From Hysterium pulicare CBS 123377 (Eukaryota; Ascomycota; Dothideomycetes; Hysteriales; Hysteriaceae), in assembly GCA_000467715.1 (NCBI GenBank), contig AJFK01000174.1:1-64000 (forward strand): DNA of 64,000 bases. The letters are read 5' to 3'. Shown piece by piece: positions 36,328 through 48,183 of the stretch. The notes beneath the pieces are model-generated. The model was not told where the DNA came from. It worked only from the letters and a program-made list of their open reading frames with translations, and did no database searches. A program made the position numbers and the translations under genes. The stretch's first letter is position 1. Every line of letters starts with the position of its first letter.

Positions 36328-36937
36328 TAGGAAGCGAAAAGAGTGACTTCGCCGGGAACATGCATTGCCAGTTTGCGTGGGCCGACGGTATGAACATGAA
36401 ATTTGTGGTTGTGGTGGACAGCCGCCTTAAGCTGTGGCGGGGCGATGATGATGATGGCCACAGTCCGAGTCACGTGGCTGAGCATTCACTTCCAATTCTG
36501 CAGAACAGTATTGCACACTCAGTCATGAATATCAGTGGTCCGAGTGGTTGTAATTCATCTTCTTCATTATGTGAATATCATGCACTTCCAATGTTTGAAT
36601 ACTTAAAAAGCCCACGAAGACGCACTGCTCAAGATAAAGATAACAAAAGGAGAAGGAAATATGGACGCCCTAAATATGCAATATGTTACTCTTCCCTTGA
36701 TAACGCCAAATGTGTGCTAAATACTCCAGCTCTAGTAGAGAAGAGCTCTTGAACCAGGTTGCCATGCAATGAAAGTGGGTTGAAATAGGAATGCCGGTTG
36801 TACCGGTGCTTTCCCCGAACCAAAACTCATGCAAGGTCCTTTATAATCATATTCCGACAGCGCGTAAAGGGGTATATTTACGAAAGCATGCTGAGAAATT
36901 GTGCAACGAAAATCAATGATCAGACCCAGATAGTGAA
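36328..36937. other. Intergenic
   Basis: This is the promoter of the BRAP2-like gene and the 3' UTR of cdc4, both minus strand. A 144-codon plus-strand frame (36318-36752) overlaps the BRAP2 start and has no domain; it is treated as chance. Confidence 0.5.
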
Positions 36938-39900
36938 CTATACGGCCTCCGATTCAACGGGGTCGTCTCTCTCCTGGATTCGGTGGCCTTTGGAATCAAC
37001 GATGATTCGTTCTCTGCGTTGGTCGGCTGGGACACCATCACGGGCAGCGCCGAAATCGAGAACCTGTAATATACCAAGTTAGCACTCTAGATTCCGCATT
37101 TGGATAGCAAGGGATATGGCCAACTCACCTCAATATATGTCATGTTATCCCGCTGCACCGCAGCTACACACCTTCGTTCGTTGAATTTGACCTGCCATAC
37201 TCCACTGAGATCTGTCAAGAGATCTTTCACGATTTCACCCGTCCTGACGTTCCACATTTTCAAAGTGCGGTCGGAACCAGAAATGACCTTCTGACCATCA
37301 TGCTGAAAGCAAGTGATCGCCCCGGTATGGGCACATAGCGTACTCTTGCACTGTCCATTTTCGGGATCCCAAATTCGTAGCGTCGAATCGGCTGCGGCAG
37401 AGACCAGACGCTCGTGGCTAAGGTCCAGGAGACCAACAAGTGATGTATGGCCTTCTAGATTAAAGAGACACTGGCCCGTCTCCAGAGACCAGACTTTGAC
37501 CAGATTGTCCATTGAGCCACTAATGCAGCGGCTGCGACCGTGGTCTAGAACAACGCTGTACACTTTCTGCGTGTGGCCAGTAAGTCGCCAAGAGAGTTCG
37601 CCTGTAGATATCTTCCAGACACGAACAGTGCAATCGTAGCTACCGCTGACAAGGGTATCGGCGTGGGCAGCAATTGCACGCACAGAATGGTGATGTCCCG
37701 TTAATGCCCGTATGAAGTATTGGTTGTCGTGGTCGTTCGCCGGAGGTCCAGTCTGCATGATGGATTTGTCACCAGGTTGCGGAAGCTTCCACACCCTCAA
37801 ACTCGAGTCTCGCGAACCAGTGATAATCAGAGGTTCCTTTGGCATCATGATGGGTTGTCCGTCAGCTGTTTCCCCAACCTGCGCAGGTTTGAGTATTACG
37901 AGGCATCGCACAGTTGATGTATGCCCCTGGAACACTTGTGTACATTTCCCTTTCTCAATATCCCACACGCGGACGGATCGGTCAGTTGACCCAGACACCA
38001 AGATGTTACTTTCGTACTGCAAAGCCCAGACGCCCCCTTCATGTCCCTCGAGGCGGCAGCGTAAAGCACCTGTTTTCGTGTCATAAACATTTATATTCGT
38101 GTCGTCGCTTCCTGTCAAAATCTTGTCTGTGTCGAATTGAAGGCAGGTAACGACATGACGCTGGTGTGCACGGAACGCAATGTGCTTTGGCCTTGTTTTT
38201 TCTTCCATCCAGCTCTGCCGGATCAGATGATGCCGTTGGTAAAGAGATTTGAAGAGATGCATGTTTCTTAGACTGGGCAGACCTATGTTCGGATTCGGGA
38301 TCGCTGCGGCTGCGACGCTTGCAATAGCGATTGGTCCTTGACTGTTCCCAAGAGAGCGAGACCAGGTTGGGACCTGTGATTTAGCGCTTGTTGGTCCTTT
38401 TCGACGTTGCTTCTTTGGTCCCCCTTGCTTCCCCGCCGCCTTCCTCTTGGGTCTTCCCGAGGAGCTCTTGAGTATCGTGCTTTCAATATCGCCATATCCG
38501 CCAACAGTACTCGAGCCGGACGAACCTGGAGAGTGCTCACCATCCGACTTTCCGTTGTATGCCGCAGGCCGAAGATCACGTTCGTAACTATCAAAAGAGT
38601 GGGGGTGCTGCCAACCCCAGCCTTCCCTGACTGCGCGTTCCAATTCTCCCTCGGGTAGAAAATACCGGTCTTTTTCTAAGAGGTCTTTCCAAGCTGTCTC
38701 ATCTGTATCGATAATATGTCGCCATTTCTTCGAGACCTGTGCAGCACTACACATGCTCTTGACGTCCAAATACTTGACAATATTCAGGCTAAGCTCGAGG
38801 GGTAGCAAACCAAGAAAATCGCACTTTAAGGCTGGATTGACAACATCGGCGACAAAATGGAGGGTGGGTTTCGTACACCTACGAAGGAGCTGGTACATCA
38901 TGTACGTTTTCATCTTCTCTGGCAAGGCGTCAAAAGAATCTAGCATGGAAGGGATATCCATAACAGTTGGTGTGGGCAATTGGGGATTTAAACCGACTCC
39001 ATCAATCCTGTCCGGAAGCTCGATTCCCTTGTTTCGTAAGGAAGTCCGTAGGTCGAGCTCATTAATCGTTTCTAGAGATCTATCTTCGGATATGTCAAGA
39101 CTCGATACTTCGTTCGCCTCGTCATCGTCACCTGTCTGGGAGTTCCCAAAGCTACTATGCTGAGCAAGATTAGCGGCGGCGGTTATTGGTGACAGGCTTG
39201 GGCTTGGCAAGCTTGCGTCTTGCGCTGTGACCGTGTCAAGAGGGGCAGGTCGTGCGGGTCTTGAGATAGAACCATCGTTCGCTGTAAAGGGACCAATCGG
39301 TTCCAGGTCGGTTTCTGCGATAGGAGGCGTCGCTGATACTCCTGGACCATCCATTACAGAAGTAGAGAATCGAGGCTCATGGGGAGAATTCAAAGTATGG
39401 AATATGCCGCTCTGGTCCAACCGTGGCTGCTGGGCGGATCTAATGTCATCTGTTTGCCAGGAGTCCTTAGTTTGAAAGCTCTTATCAGATTCAGAGATCT
39501 CATTTTGAATAAATGACCGTAGGTTGGGCTTCCTTGCCGCTGCCCTCGCTTTAGGTATCTTGAATTGCCCAGACGAGCCTGCATCTGTATCTGGAGTTGC
39601 GGGAATAACTCCCTCCACTTCGTCAGGTGTTAGATTAGAGCTGAGACGAGTTATACCATTCGTTTTATAGTCATATACCGAGCTCCGTGGTTTTTTATTC
39701 CGACGATGTAAGCTAGCAATCTCGGCAGCCTCAGCGAGAGATACTGGTGACGTAGATCGCTTTTTTCGACCCGAAAATCTTTTCGACGCATCTAGTATTC
39801 GTTTGGGGACAATTGACTGCCGTTGCGTCCGATTCGGGGTTTCGAATTCGGTGTCATAATGCTTAATCGTCTGGACTTTGCCATTAGAGGCTCTGAGGGC

Positions 39901-40363
39901 ATCATGGAGACCGTTATGCTAGTAAAGAATATATGTTAGCGAACGGCAACTAAGGCTTTCTTCATTTCGGAAGGGATATATAATGGGCAAGAAGGTCCTA
40001 TTGCCAAAATATGCGTGTTGTACTAAGTAAAAGGCATACCTCGTGGAGTGATTGTTCGACGTCGTCAGCCTCTTGGAAGCAAGCCTGAGCACCTCCAGCA
40101 TCAAAACAGAAACGACGTATGGACTCTGGAGCTGGAGAAAAAGCCAAGGGATAAACCTTTGGATCACGGTCTCTCAAATTGCGTGGGGCATTTATAAACA
40201 TCGGCGGAAACGAAGTTGTGGTCGTCGTCGTCGTCGTCACGACTGTAGTATGCGTAGCAGGCGCATATGAAAGCTGTCCTAGAGTAGCAAATGGTTCCAC
40301 GATTTGCCTCTGCATCGATTTCGATCCTGCCTGGGAGCCCTGGCCACCTTGGGCCGAGGCCAT
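36938..40363 (-). CDS. cdc4: SCF ubiquitin ligase F-box/WD40 subunit Cdc4 (FBXW7-like)
   Basis: Exons are 40040..40363, 37129..39918 and 36938..37063 (3240 nt, 1079 aa). Cdc4 recruits phosphorylated substrates such as CDK inhibitors to Skp1-Cul1-Rbx1 for ubiquitylation in the nucleus. The F-box begins near residue 478 (LGLLPLELSLNIVKYLDVKS...WRHIIDTDETAWKDLL). Seven to eight WD40 repeats run from about 690 to 1030 (HVVTCLQFDTDKILTGSDD; SGSTDRSVRVWDIEKG; SGSYDCTVRVWKIS; SGSMDNLVKVWSLE). Basic stretches PKRKAAGKQGGPKKQRRKG may be a nuclear signal. The short last exon gives VLDFGAARDGVPADQRRER and is easily missed, because read-through adds a different tail. The N-terminal 470 residues are disordered and include an eight-Thr run coded by a GTC microsatellite. 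Confidence 0.94.
40221..40238. repeat. (GTC)6 trinucleotide microsatellite in cdc4 exon 1
   Basis: Six perfect GTC units (GAC/ACG on the coding minus strand) lie within a run coding for eight Thr near residue 43. Flanking codons ACC, ACA and ACT extend the Thr tract without extending the perfect repeat. It stays in frame at any copy number. Confidence 0.9.
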
Positions 40364-42614
40364 GCCGGTAGCCGGTTATGAAGGATGGGAATATTTCAAG
40401 TCGTGCTGTAGTCGTAGCACCACCGAGATAGTAGGTTGGTGAATGAGTAGTTGACTTGTTCTTTGGAGGGGAATGCCTCGATCAAAGTGGGAAGGAGGCA
40501 AGAGGTACGGACGCGAGGGTGACACGGCGACGGGCGCGTGTGAAGGTCTCTCAAGTGAAAATGATCATTTGTGCTGTGAAACAAGTCCGGGCGAATCTAA
40601 GACAGTAATTTTCCGCGATGTATGAGAGACCCAGAGCGGACTCGTGCTTGACCGGCTTGAAGTAAGGTCGGCTTACGAGCGGCAACTTTAGGAGGAGAAA
40701 CCGAGAAAGAGGAGATTGCAAAGATTGCAAAGAGAATAAGAGTGGAGTGGATATCTATTAACACACAAAATCTACCACCGAGCTGAGAGGAGAGTTGCTG
40801 CAAGAGCTGGGGAATGGTGGTGTTGGTGAGGTTGTTGGTAGTGAGGGGGCTTGCGGAGATGGGCCAGTAGGTAAGTATTAATCATCACGAAATTCCTGCC
40901 TCACACCAGCCACTTCGCCTTTTCATCTATCTTCTCAACGAGCTTCTATATGAATGTCTAGCAAGGCCTCATCCCCAACCATTCTTCTATTCATATATTT
41001 TTTGGTTTGGCTAGGAGCCGCGCAATACATCGCAATAACCCATTAATTCTCACTAGCCTTATAGGGTGGGATCTCCGGTACACTGCGTGACTGCGTAACA
41101 TGGCGTGCGAACCTCATACCTACCCCGATGTGCCTCTCGATGCAGCGTATAAGTTCAGGGTTTCATGCTGAAGCATTGGAGGCATACGCAGGGTAAGCCA
41201 ACGGGTTCATCACATGTGTAAGAGAATGTTTTCTATCGAGCTATCTCGAATTCAGACTCAAAGTAGGTGGCGGGATTTTGTGACCTCTCGTGCCTCAGGA
41301 ATATCCCCAGTCTAGCTGGCTCAACCTACTCCGTGAGTGCAAAGTAGAAGGCCCGTCATTCCAACAAGTGGATGAGGCTCTGTGTAAAAATCGAATCAAC
41401 CAAGGAAGAGGGAGGCAGGATAAGCGCAGGCGAAACCCGCGCTAACCGGTCACGAGAAGGGCTGTCGGGGGCGGAAAGTATTGAAGGTATGAAAAATGGT
41501 CACAATCGTTACACCAAACCCGTCCAAGTCACAAGAAAACATGTCGACATTGTACGATATAGTGTCTCAAGTCCAAGAGGACGTGGGCTAGTAGAATTGC
41601 AATCTGACCGAGTATACTCGACTAAAAATTATATTAGAATAACGAGATCCACCAATCAAAGCCTCCTGGTCCGAGGACTTACGCCTCAACCTCACTCTAT
41701 CGAGCTATTTATCAGTTGCAGGCCCTGTTAATAAATAACGGAACGATTCTATGAATTTTTTTGTGATAAGAAGATGAAAAGTAGAAATAAACGAACCTTG
41801 GAGGCGTAAGCACCTGTATCATCGAACTTGAAGGCTTATCCCCTCCGCCCGTGCAGGCTCAGTCATGCTCACTGTATTACCGCATAGCAAGGCCTTACCG
41901 CTATTCCTTTCACATCTCTATGCCGAGTTCAAATCATCGTCACAACGGGTTTATTCCGCCACCGACTCCTGCCCGTTTCTACTTCTACATCACCTAATTG
42001 GAACATGTTCTTGGCCATATTATGGTATCGGGAGATTATCATTCGTAATGCGTTCTCCGTCTCTTTCCTTCTGGCATCTACTTTATGATCTCTCGAAAAT
42101 TTAAAATGCTTTGTCGAGTTCTGCTTCTCGACTCGTCACGTTTGCTGTATGGTTGTGCATCGGCGCATGGCAATCTTTCAAAGTTGTCATGAAGGCTTTC
42201 TGGATGTGCCGGAGACAGTCCCGCATCAACTTCAAAGTGTCCTTCTGTTGATTCGATGAGAGGCTTGGGGGTAAATTCTAGACAAGCAGAAATACTTACC
42301 TAGGTAGATAACAGCTCCTTAGGTTCGTTGAGAAACCTGAACGGACCAGAGGCTAGCTTTATACCCAGGTATTTCAGGCACATCTTTCAACTTTTCATAA
42401 CGTACTCGTAACATTCGTTCTCACCTTGCGTTCGCGCTGCCTGGTTTGCGTGCAAAGGTTCCTTCCAGTTGCAGAAATTCACTCACGTGACCTCTGTGGA
42501 TCCTTCCAAATCTATCCAGGCCTGCCAGGTCCATCTCAGCGCCTCAAAACTTACTAACATCCGTCATGAGCATCTAGATCTCCCGGCTCCTCCATCTTGA
42601 CTTCTTCCTCCGTT
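40364..42614. other. Intergenic, 2.25 kb, between divergent cdc4 and hop1
   Basis: This is probably a long 5' UTR and promoter for cdc4 on the left and the hop1 promoter on the right. A 119-codon ATG frame (41372-41731, plus) shows no family, signal peptide or neighbouring exon. No transposon ends or RNA gene were recognised. Confidence 0.45.
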
Positions 42615-45496
42615 ATGGCTCGTAATCAGGCAACCAAGCTTTGCGTGCGAGGTGCAACGGCACCGGTGACCACAAAGCAAGCTTCCGCAGCAACTACAGA
42701 AGTTACAGCTACAGCGTCAGCCCAGCTCGTTACCACAAAGCAGAGTACAGAAGTTGTTCAGACTCTTCTTCACGGCTCAGTATGTTGGACTCAACTACCG
42801 CTTCGCAACGCAACTGACATGATTGATTCAGATTAGCTGCCTCTCATACCTTCGGTGAGTTCTTGCTTCAGCCTGAGTGAAGCGAAGAGATGCTCATCAT
42901 TGTAGATCGCTTTTCGAAGAGCCCTGCTTTGATGATCAATTTTATGAGACCAGCAATGTTCACTGGCCGTATGATGACTATGCCGCGGGCAAAGAGCAGC
43001 CAAGAGAAGATTCTGCGAATGCCTCCGCTAAGGCGAAAGAACGTACAGGGCATAAGCAGTCTGGTACTAGAATGAAAGTGCTGAGGAGGGGTAGGAGTAA
43101 GGCTGTCGATCAGCTGCTGGATTGGCTGGCAAGTATTCCTTGGACCATGCTTCCAATTTGGACTCGTTCTCGAGATCTGCTTCTTTCTTGTCATATGCTA
43201 ATTTGAAGGATAGGAAAAGGGTGCATTTGAAGCACTGAACCGCAACGTTCTACGTGCTTTGCAGTTGAGCATTTTCGAAGACCCGACAAACCCGTCAAAT
43301 GTCGTCGAGCTGTACACGTTTTCCTTCCATTACAACCTCACTTCAGGCGAGGCGCCCAGACTGGCGGAAATCGAGATGAAGGGACCAAAAAATGAGACGG
43401 TCTCAATAAAGAATGCCAAATATGCAATGCAAATGTTCATTCGGAGATTGATCACCTTGTGTGGGACATTGCCCGATCTTCCACGCAGACGATACCTCAA
43501 GATGCATCTTTTCTACACTGATGACTGCAATGCTGATTACCAGCCACTCGGGTTCCACGAATCGACTGACAATACGATTTTCTTTCCAGACAAAGAGTTG
43601 AAAAAAGTAACCTCACCATGTGGTGGAATAGATGCGGGATTTCACACAGTGTCCCTCAAAGTATCTCATCTCCACCCGATGATCTCCGAAAGTAGGCAAG
43701 ATCATATCGTTGAGCTAGACAATGGGCTCCCAAACAAGCTCACCTATACATCCTCAGGTATGAGGGAAGATGACATCGATGTTGAAATGCCCGACATTCA
43801 CGATCAGCTGCCTCAAGATGGAAGTGAGCAAGTGTATTTAGCTAGCCTGGAAGAGGCACATGCGAAAACCCCTGCCGATTCATTATTGAATGATCCGTCT
43901 GGGCTTACCATATATTTGAGTCAGCAACCTCAGGCTGCGGCGTCAGATGAAAAGGCATTCAGTCATCTCGAGCAGCCAAACAAGCAAGCTCCAGCATCTA
44001 TTTCAACTTCCGCAGCCAACATTCATCCCAACGGAGACCAGAAAAGCCAAAGCCCGTTTTTGCCCCAAGAAGATTTGATGATTAAGGAACGACTCCAGCA
44101 GATGGTAAGTCCTACCTCTCATTTCAAATTCCCTTGTCACCAATGGCTAACGACACTGGAAGCTTGAACCTTCAAATAATAGCCTTGATATGGAAGAAAC
44201 CCAACAAGCATCCCAATCCCATGCCACCTCTGGAAAGAGCCAGGCCGTTATTGGGCAGCTTTCCATGCTCCAACTTTCCCAGAAAAAGGTTGATGAGCTA
44301 GATAGTAGACGAAGTAACCTTTTGCCTCCGAGGAAGCACCCTTCGACTCCTCGCAGGCGATCACCGTCAACGGATTTAGCCGGAGGAAAAGACGTGATCA
44401 AGTGCCAGTGCGGCTGGAATGAAGAAGAGGACGACTTGGTTTGACATGACAAGCGTCCTACTGAACCTTGACTGACTGATGCAGATCAATTGCAACTTCT
44501 GTGATACATGGCAGCACCTTCATTGTTACGGATTTCGAGACTCCGAAGACCCTAGGATACCAACGATCCACGCTTGCTATCAGTGTCTGCTACAGGACAA
44601 AGAAGCACCCCTTCTTCGAGAACTGGGAGGTTTGGCCCTCCTTAGGCGTGGCGTGCACACCATCAAGGTGCAAGGCTTTTCTAACGACAAAGAGTTGGCC
44701 TCAATGCTTCGTACGTCATTGGTTCCACTACTTATCTTATGGTCGGTAGTAACATCCACAGACTGTGATCTTCAAACTGCAAGTCGACTTGCAAGCCATC
44801 TTCGGAAAGAGGGCTATATTGTGCCCGTGGCAGGTTCGAAGAAACGTGGCAGTGGCTCGATCGGAAAAAACAGGTATAGCATAAACCAAGTTGAGTCAGT
44901 ATTCACGCGTATGATGAACCAATACTTCGATCCAATGGCAAAGATTGCCCATCACGTAATTACCAACTCCATCGAGGTCTTTAAATCTATTGGCTTACTG
45001 GTAACAGTTCGAAGTGCCCCCACTCAATGATGCCTTTACAGGAAACTCTGGAAATCCTCAGACAGAAGATTCCAACGACGCCATTCCCGACTCCATGGAC
45101 GTGGACAACAAATCTCCACGTACCAATCCTGAACATACCCAAGACGAGCAATATCTGGCTCTTCAATCGCAACCTCAAGCCACCACGCAGAGGCTGGCAC
45201 CAAGTTCAGAACAATTGCAGTCAACGATGGGCGAGTCATCGAACAACAGTCAAGCCTCGCGGTATGCGTTGCGCCACCGTAATCCTAACGTCGAAATGGC
45301 CAGGCATGGTTCTCCGGCCAGGACTTCTCTTACACCAGCAAGAAAGAGAGGTAGGGGCGTGCATGACGCATCGCAGTCCGTTTCTCCTTCGCGGAAAAGA
45401 AGAATGAAGAGCTCAGTGACGAGCGGAGCGATCAATATTGGAGAGTATCTGACTCCATCACCTTTCAATACACCACGTCGGCCAGGACTCCGCTGA
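42615..45496 (+). CDS. hop1: Meiotic chromosome axis protein Hop1 (HORMA + PHD-like finger)
   Basis: There are eight exons: 42615..42779, 42832..42854, 42906..43128, 43214..44104, 44163..44438, 44485..44710, 44762..44955 and 45008..45496 (2487 nt, 828 aa). Hop1 binds the meiotic axis and directs double-strand breaks to homologs. The HORMA domain runs from about residue 40: QSTEVVQTLLHGSISCLSYL, CFDDQFYETSNVHWPYDDY, LLDWLEKGAFEALNRNVLRA, VELYTFSFHYNL and YLKMHLFYTDDCNADYQPLG. A PHD-type zinc finger at about 512-575 reads CQCGWNEEEDDLINCNFCDT then WQHLHCYGF, followed by a winged-helix-like stretch LQTASRLASHLRKEGYIV. Exon 2 is a 23-nt micro-exon, and the intron after exon 3 is GC-AG (GCAAGT donor). 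The intron 44711-44761 is 51 bp and stop-free. It is expected to be expressed only in meiosis. Confidence 0.93.
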
Positions 45497-45516
45497 ACTC
45501 CGCTGAACTCCGCTCA
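45487..45516. repeat. Three 10-bp direct repeats (ACTCCGCTGA) at the hop1 stop codon
   Basis: Units are 45487-45496, 45497-45506 and 45507-45516 (the last with one change), followed by a partial unit. The first unit ends with the hop1 TGA stop, so the array forms the start of the 3' UTR. Confidence 0.85.
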
Positions 45517-46138
45517 ACTCGGCAGCTGATGGGAGATCCCCAGATTGCTCAGCATGTGATGGGTGAAAAACAGCGCAAGGGTTTCTACGACGTTATGGAT
45601 GGCCAATCGAGGTATGGGAATCAGGTTTATTCAGACATGTTTGTTATCCATGTGGCATTTGTTTTCTAGATCCGAAGAGTGGAGATGAGTCAGGGTCGGC
45701 TTCCCGACACCTTGCGTTGATTTGTAGTGCAAAGTCTCAGACCATTGTCGTTTCCCGTTTTTCGGTTTCGCGTGTTTGCAGGTGCAGGAGTGCAGGTGGT
45801 TTCGTGGTACACAGCATTGCTCGTAATCTCCCATGCACGACCTCTGAAAGCTCAACTGCATCTAGCAGGTGAGAAGGGGAATCATTGAGATTAAAGTGAT
45901 GGAGTTTGTACGGTGGGTGGAGGTGAAGCGAAATGTTCACGTCGGTCGTTTCGAAATATATGAGCTGTGGTCCTCCAGGGAATCGTTTTTCCTTACCATT
46001 GCGAATCAGGCGGTTGGTACAAAGGGACAACCTTACTATGAACAGGTAATGCATATCGCCGGGAGCACTAGTTCTTTTGCGCAGCCGTGGTTGCTTGTGT
46101 TTTAAGCAATGGAATAGTACAGTACGCATAGATCTTAG

Positions 46139-46390
46139 GGCGTCCATTGCGAAGGATGAAGGAAGCTGACACGGATGGAAGAGACATAATCCATAGCATT
46201 TTTCTTTTTCTAATAAGCACTCCATACGGACACGTCCGATTAAAGAAGCAAAGAGGATGTATCTACGGCGTCCCCATCGCGAAAGATGGAAGAAGCCAAT
46301 ACGAATGGAAGAGAGATAATCTGTACGCTAGTCACTCCTTTCCTATCCCCACTTCGCAAATCCGCAAATCCCGATAAAAGAAGCAAAGAG
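46139..46390. repeat. Diverged tandem duplication, about 120 bp per copy
   Basis: Copy 1 (46139-46255) and copy 2 (46267-46390) both run GGCGTCC, GCGAA(A/G)GATG, an ATGGAAGAGA(C/G)ATAAT block, and end in AAAGAAGCAAAGAG. The copies differ by scattered substitutions and a small length change in the middle. The offset is 128 bp at the left end. No open frame spans both. Confidence 0.75.
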
Positions 46391-47377
46391 AACATCAGAT
46401 TGGCGAATAAGCGGATTGATGGTGTGCCGTCGACAAACCTGGTTTTGGTGGGGAAACGGGCGTGCGAATGCAAGTCATGGGCGACTCGTCAACTTTTGGA
46501 TGGGCAAATCACGGGAATCCCTTTTCGAGATTGGAGAAAGGTTAGCTGGCGCAAAAAGCAAAGTCTAGATGTCTTAAATGAGATCCCGTTGGTTCCGTTT
46601 CTTAAACCACGGTTCCGGCTTCGTGCGATTACGACAATGCTGTCGTGGATTGATGGGGACGAACGGATTGTTTGAGGATGGGGCTCTCGTGCAGCATGCT
46701 GGTGCCGGGTGTGTTGGTGCAGCAGGTGGATTGAAAAGTAGAGCCGGAAAAGTCCCTTTTCCTATTGGAGCGGGGGCTTTGCCAAGCTGATGATCGGCAT
46801 TGACAGTTTGCTATGGCTTTTCTGCCCCTCAAGACGGCGTCTGTCTGGAGAGAGACACGACTTTGCAGGTAGCCGTACTTTCGAGAGTCCTTTGGGTTGG
46901 AAGTCTGCTCCTTTGCTTGCTCTGGAGAGCACAAAAACATGCTAGTACGCGGGACTTCTGATACGCAAGACGTGCTAGCAATGGCGGAGATTAATTAAAA
47001 GCCTCTGATTCAGAGTGTTGTAGGTATATGGTACCTGGAGAGGTTGATGAAGCAGCAGCGGTACGACGTAACGACAAGCCAGCCATGCGTCTATGCTGCG
47101 GCAGGTCGCACTGCATCTGGCTAGAGTTGCTAGTGCTGGTGACGCCACACGCCATCAAGGCGAATCTCATCGTCCGCTGATTTGACATTCACCCTCTGCT
47201 TTCGCGCTTTAGGAAGGGCACGTCCGTCGGCGAATGCGTCTGCACGCCAACTGTAAGCCTCGCCTGCTGCTGTGGCCTTGACCCTGCTTTCGTTGGCCCG
47301 GGCTTTTCCCTGCCCTGCCCCTGAAGACGATTGACCGCCTGCTCCTGCTGACCCATGTTTGCACGCCCGCTACGGGA

Positions 47378-47407
47378 GTCGCTGGGGGTCGCTGGGGGTT
47401 GCTGGGG
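47378..47407. repeat. Three 10-bp direct repeats (GTCGCTGGGG)
   Basis: Three contiguous units occur, the third with C to T at its third base. This is a G-rich local array in the intergenic region, with no associated gene feature. Confidence 0.8.
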
Positions 47408-48183
47408 TGCCCCTGATGGCTCGCCGCGCCTTCCACCCATCATGGCCCACGAACACCCATGGTCGTCATGGGTTCGTGAATGCTCGACACCTGGCACTTC
47501 ACGCTCAGAGCTTTTCATGCTTGCTGCTGCCCGGAAGAGAGCCGCGAGGAGAAAAGAATATATTGACACCGGGACATCTGCGTGCTAATCTCCATCGTCT
47601 TTATCCTATACGACGCCCCTTCCTCAGAACAGCAGGCCGAGGGATTGTGTGGCTGTCTTAACCTCTGGTAAATGCTAGCTCCGCCGTCATCATAGCTCCT
47701 CACTTGCCAAAGTGACTCGTGCTTCGAATACGCAGATCTTTGGCCCAATCCCTGCGAGAGAGTTGTCGGCTGCTTCGGCGAGCAAAAAGTGCACCGCTGC
47801 CCGCTCCCATCGCAATTGCTATCCACGCACCTTCTCGACTCTCTGCCTATTCCTCAATCATCCTCAAGCCGGCACGCACTTCCACGGGAAACGTCGTGAC
47901 TCTCTCTACATATCCCAATTCAGCCACGTACCTGCATGCCGCATGCATTCGCACCTGCATCGCATGCGACTCGTGAGAGACGACAACCAAATTCCCTACC
48001 TCCTACCCATTGCAATTCGATATGATCACGTAGATAGGTAGTTCCCTCTAGGTAATTCCTCAATGGCCTTGTTCCTTCGCCTCTCTAACTTGATTGTAAT
48101 TTTAGTGGCATAGGATTGACTCTTGTCGACTATTGCCCTATTATCGGGCCCGCGCACACCGCCCATCCTTATTGTTTCTCGCT

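Larger units (their letters stand above)
45497..48183. other. Intergenic, 2.7 kb, with local repeats
   Basis: This lies downstream of hop1 and upstream of the Ser/Pro-rich protein gene, both on the plus strand. It contains a diverged direct duplication (46139-46390) and a small 10-bp array (47378-47407). Frames on both strands lack domains. The part nearest 48184 is CT- and ATC-rich and is likely a long 5' UTR/promoter. Confidence 0.45.

Noticed and set aside
36318-36752. 144-codon plus-strand frame overlapping the BRAP2 gene start.
   Set aside because: Composition is random-like, it has no family features, and it overlaps the first codons of a well-supported gene.
41688-41812. Inverted 10-11 base match (CTTACGCCTC and GAGGCGTAAG) about 110 bp apart.
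   Set aside because: Too short for transposon ends and the flanks do not pair further or show a target duplication.
41929-41945. GTTCAAATC match to a tRNA B-box-like sequence.
   Set aside because: No matching A box or cloverleaf pairing could be formed around it.
45737-46225. 162-codon minus-strand frame in the intergenic region after hop1.
   Set aside because: It runs through the start of the non-coding duplication at 46139 and shows no domain or signal; treated as chance.
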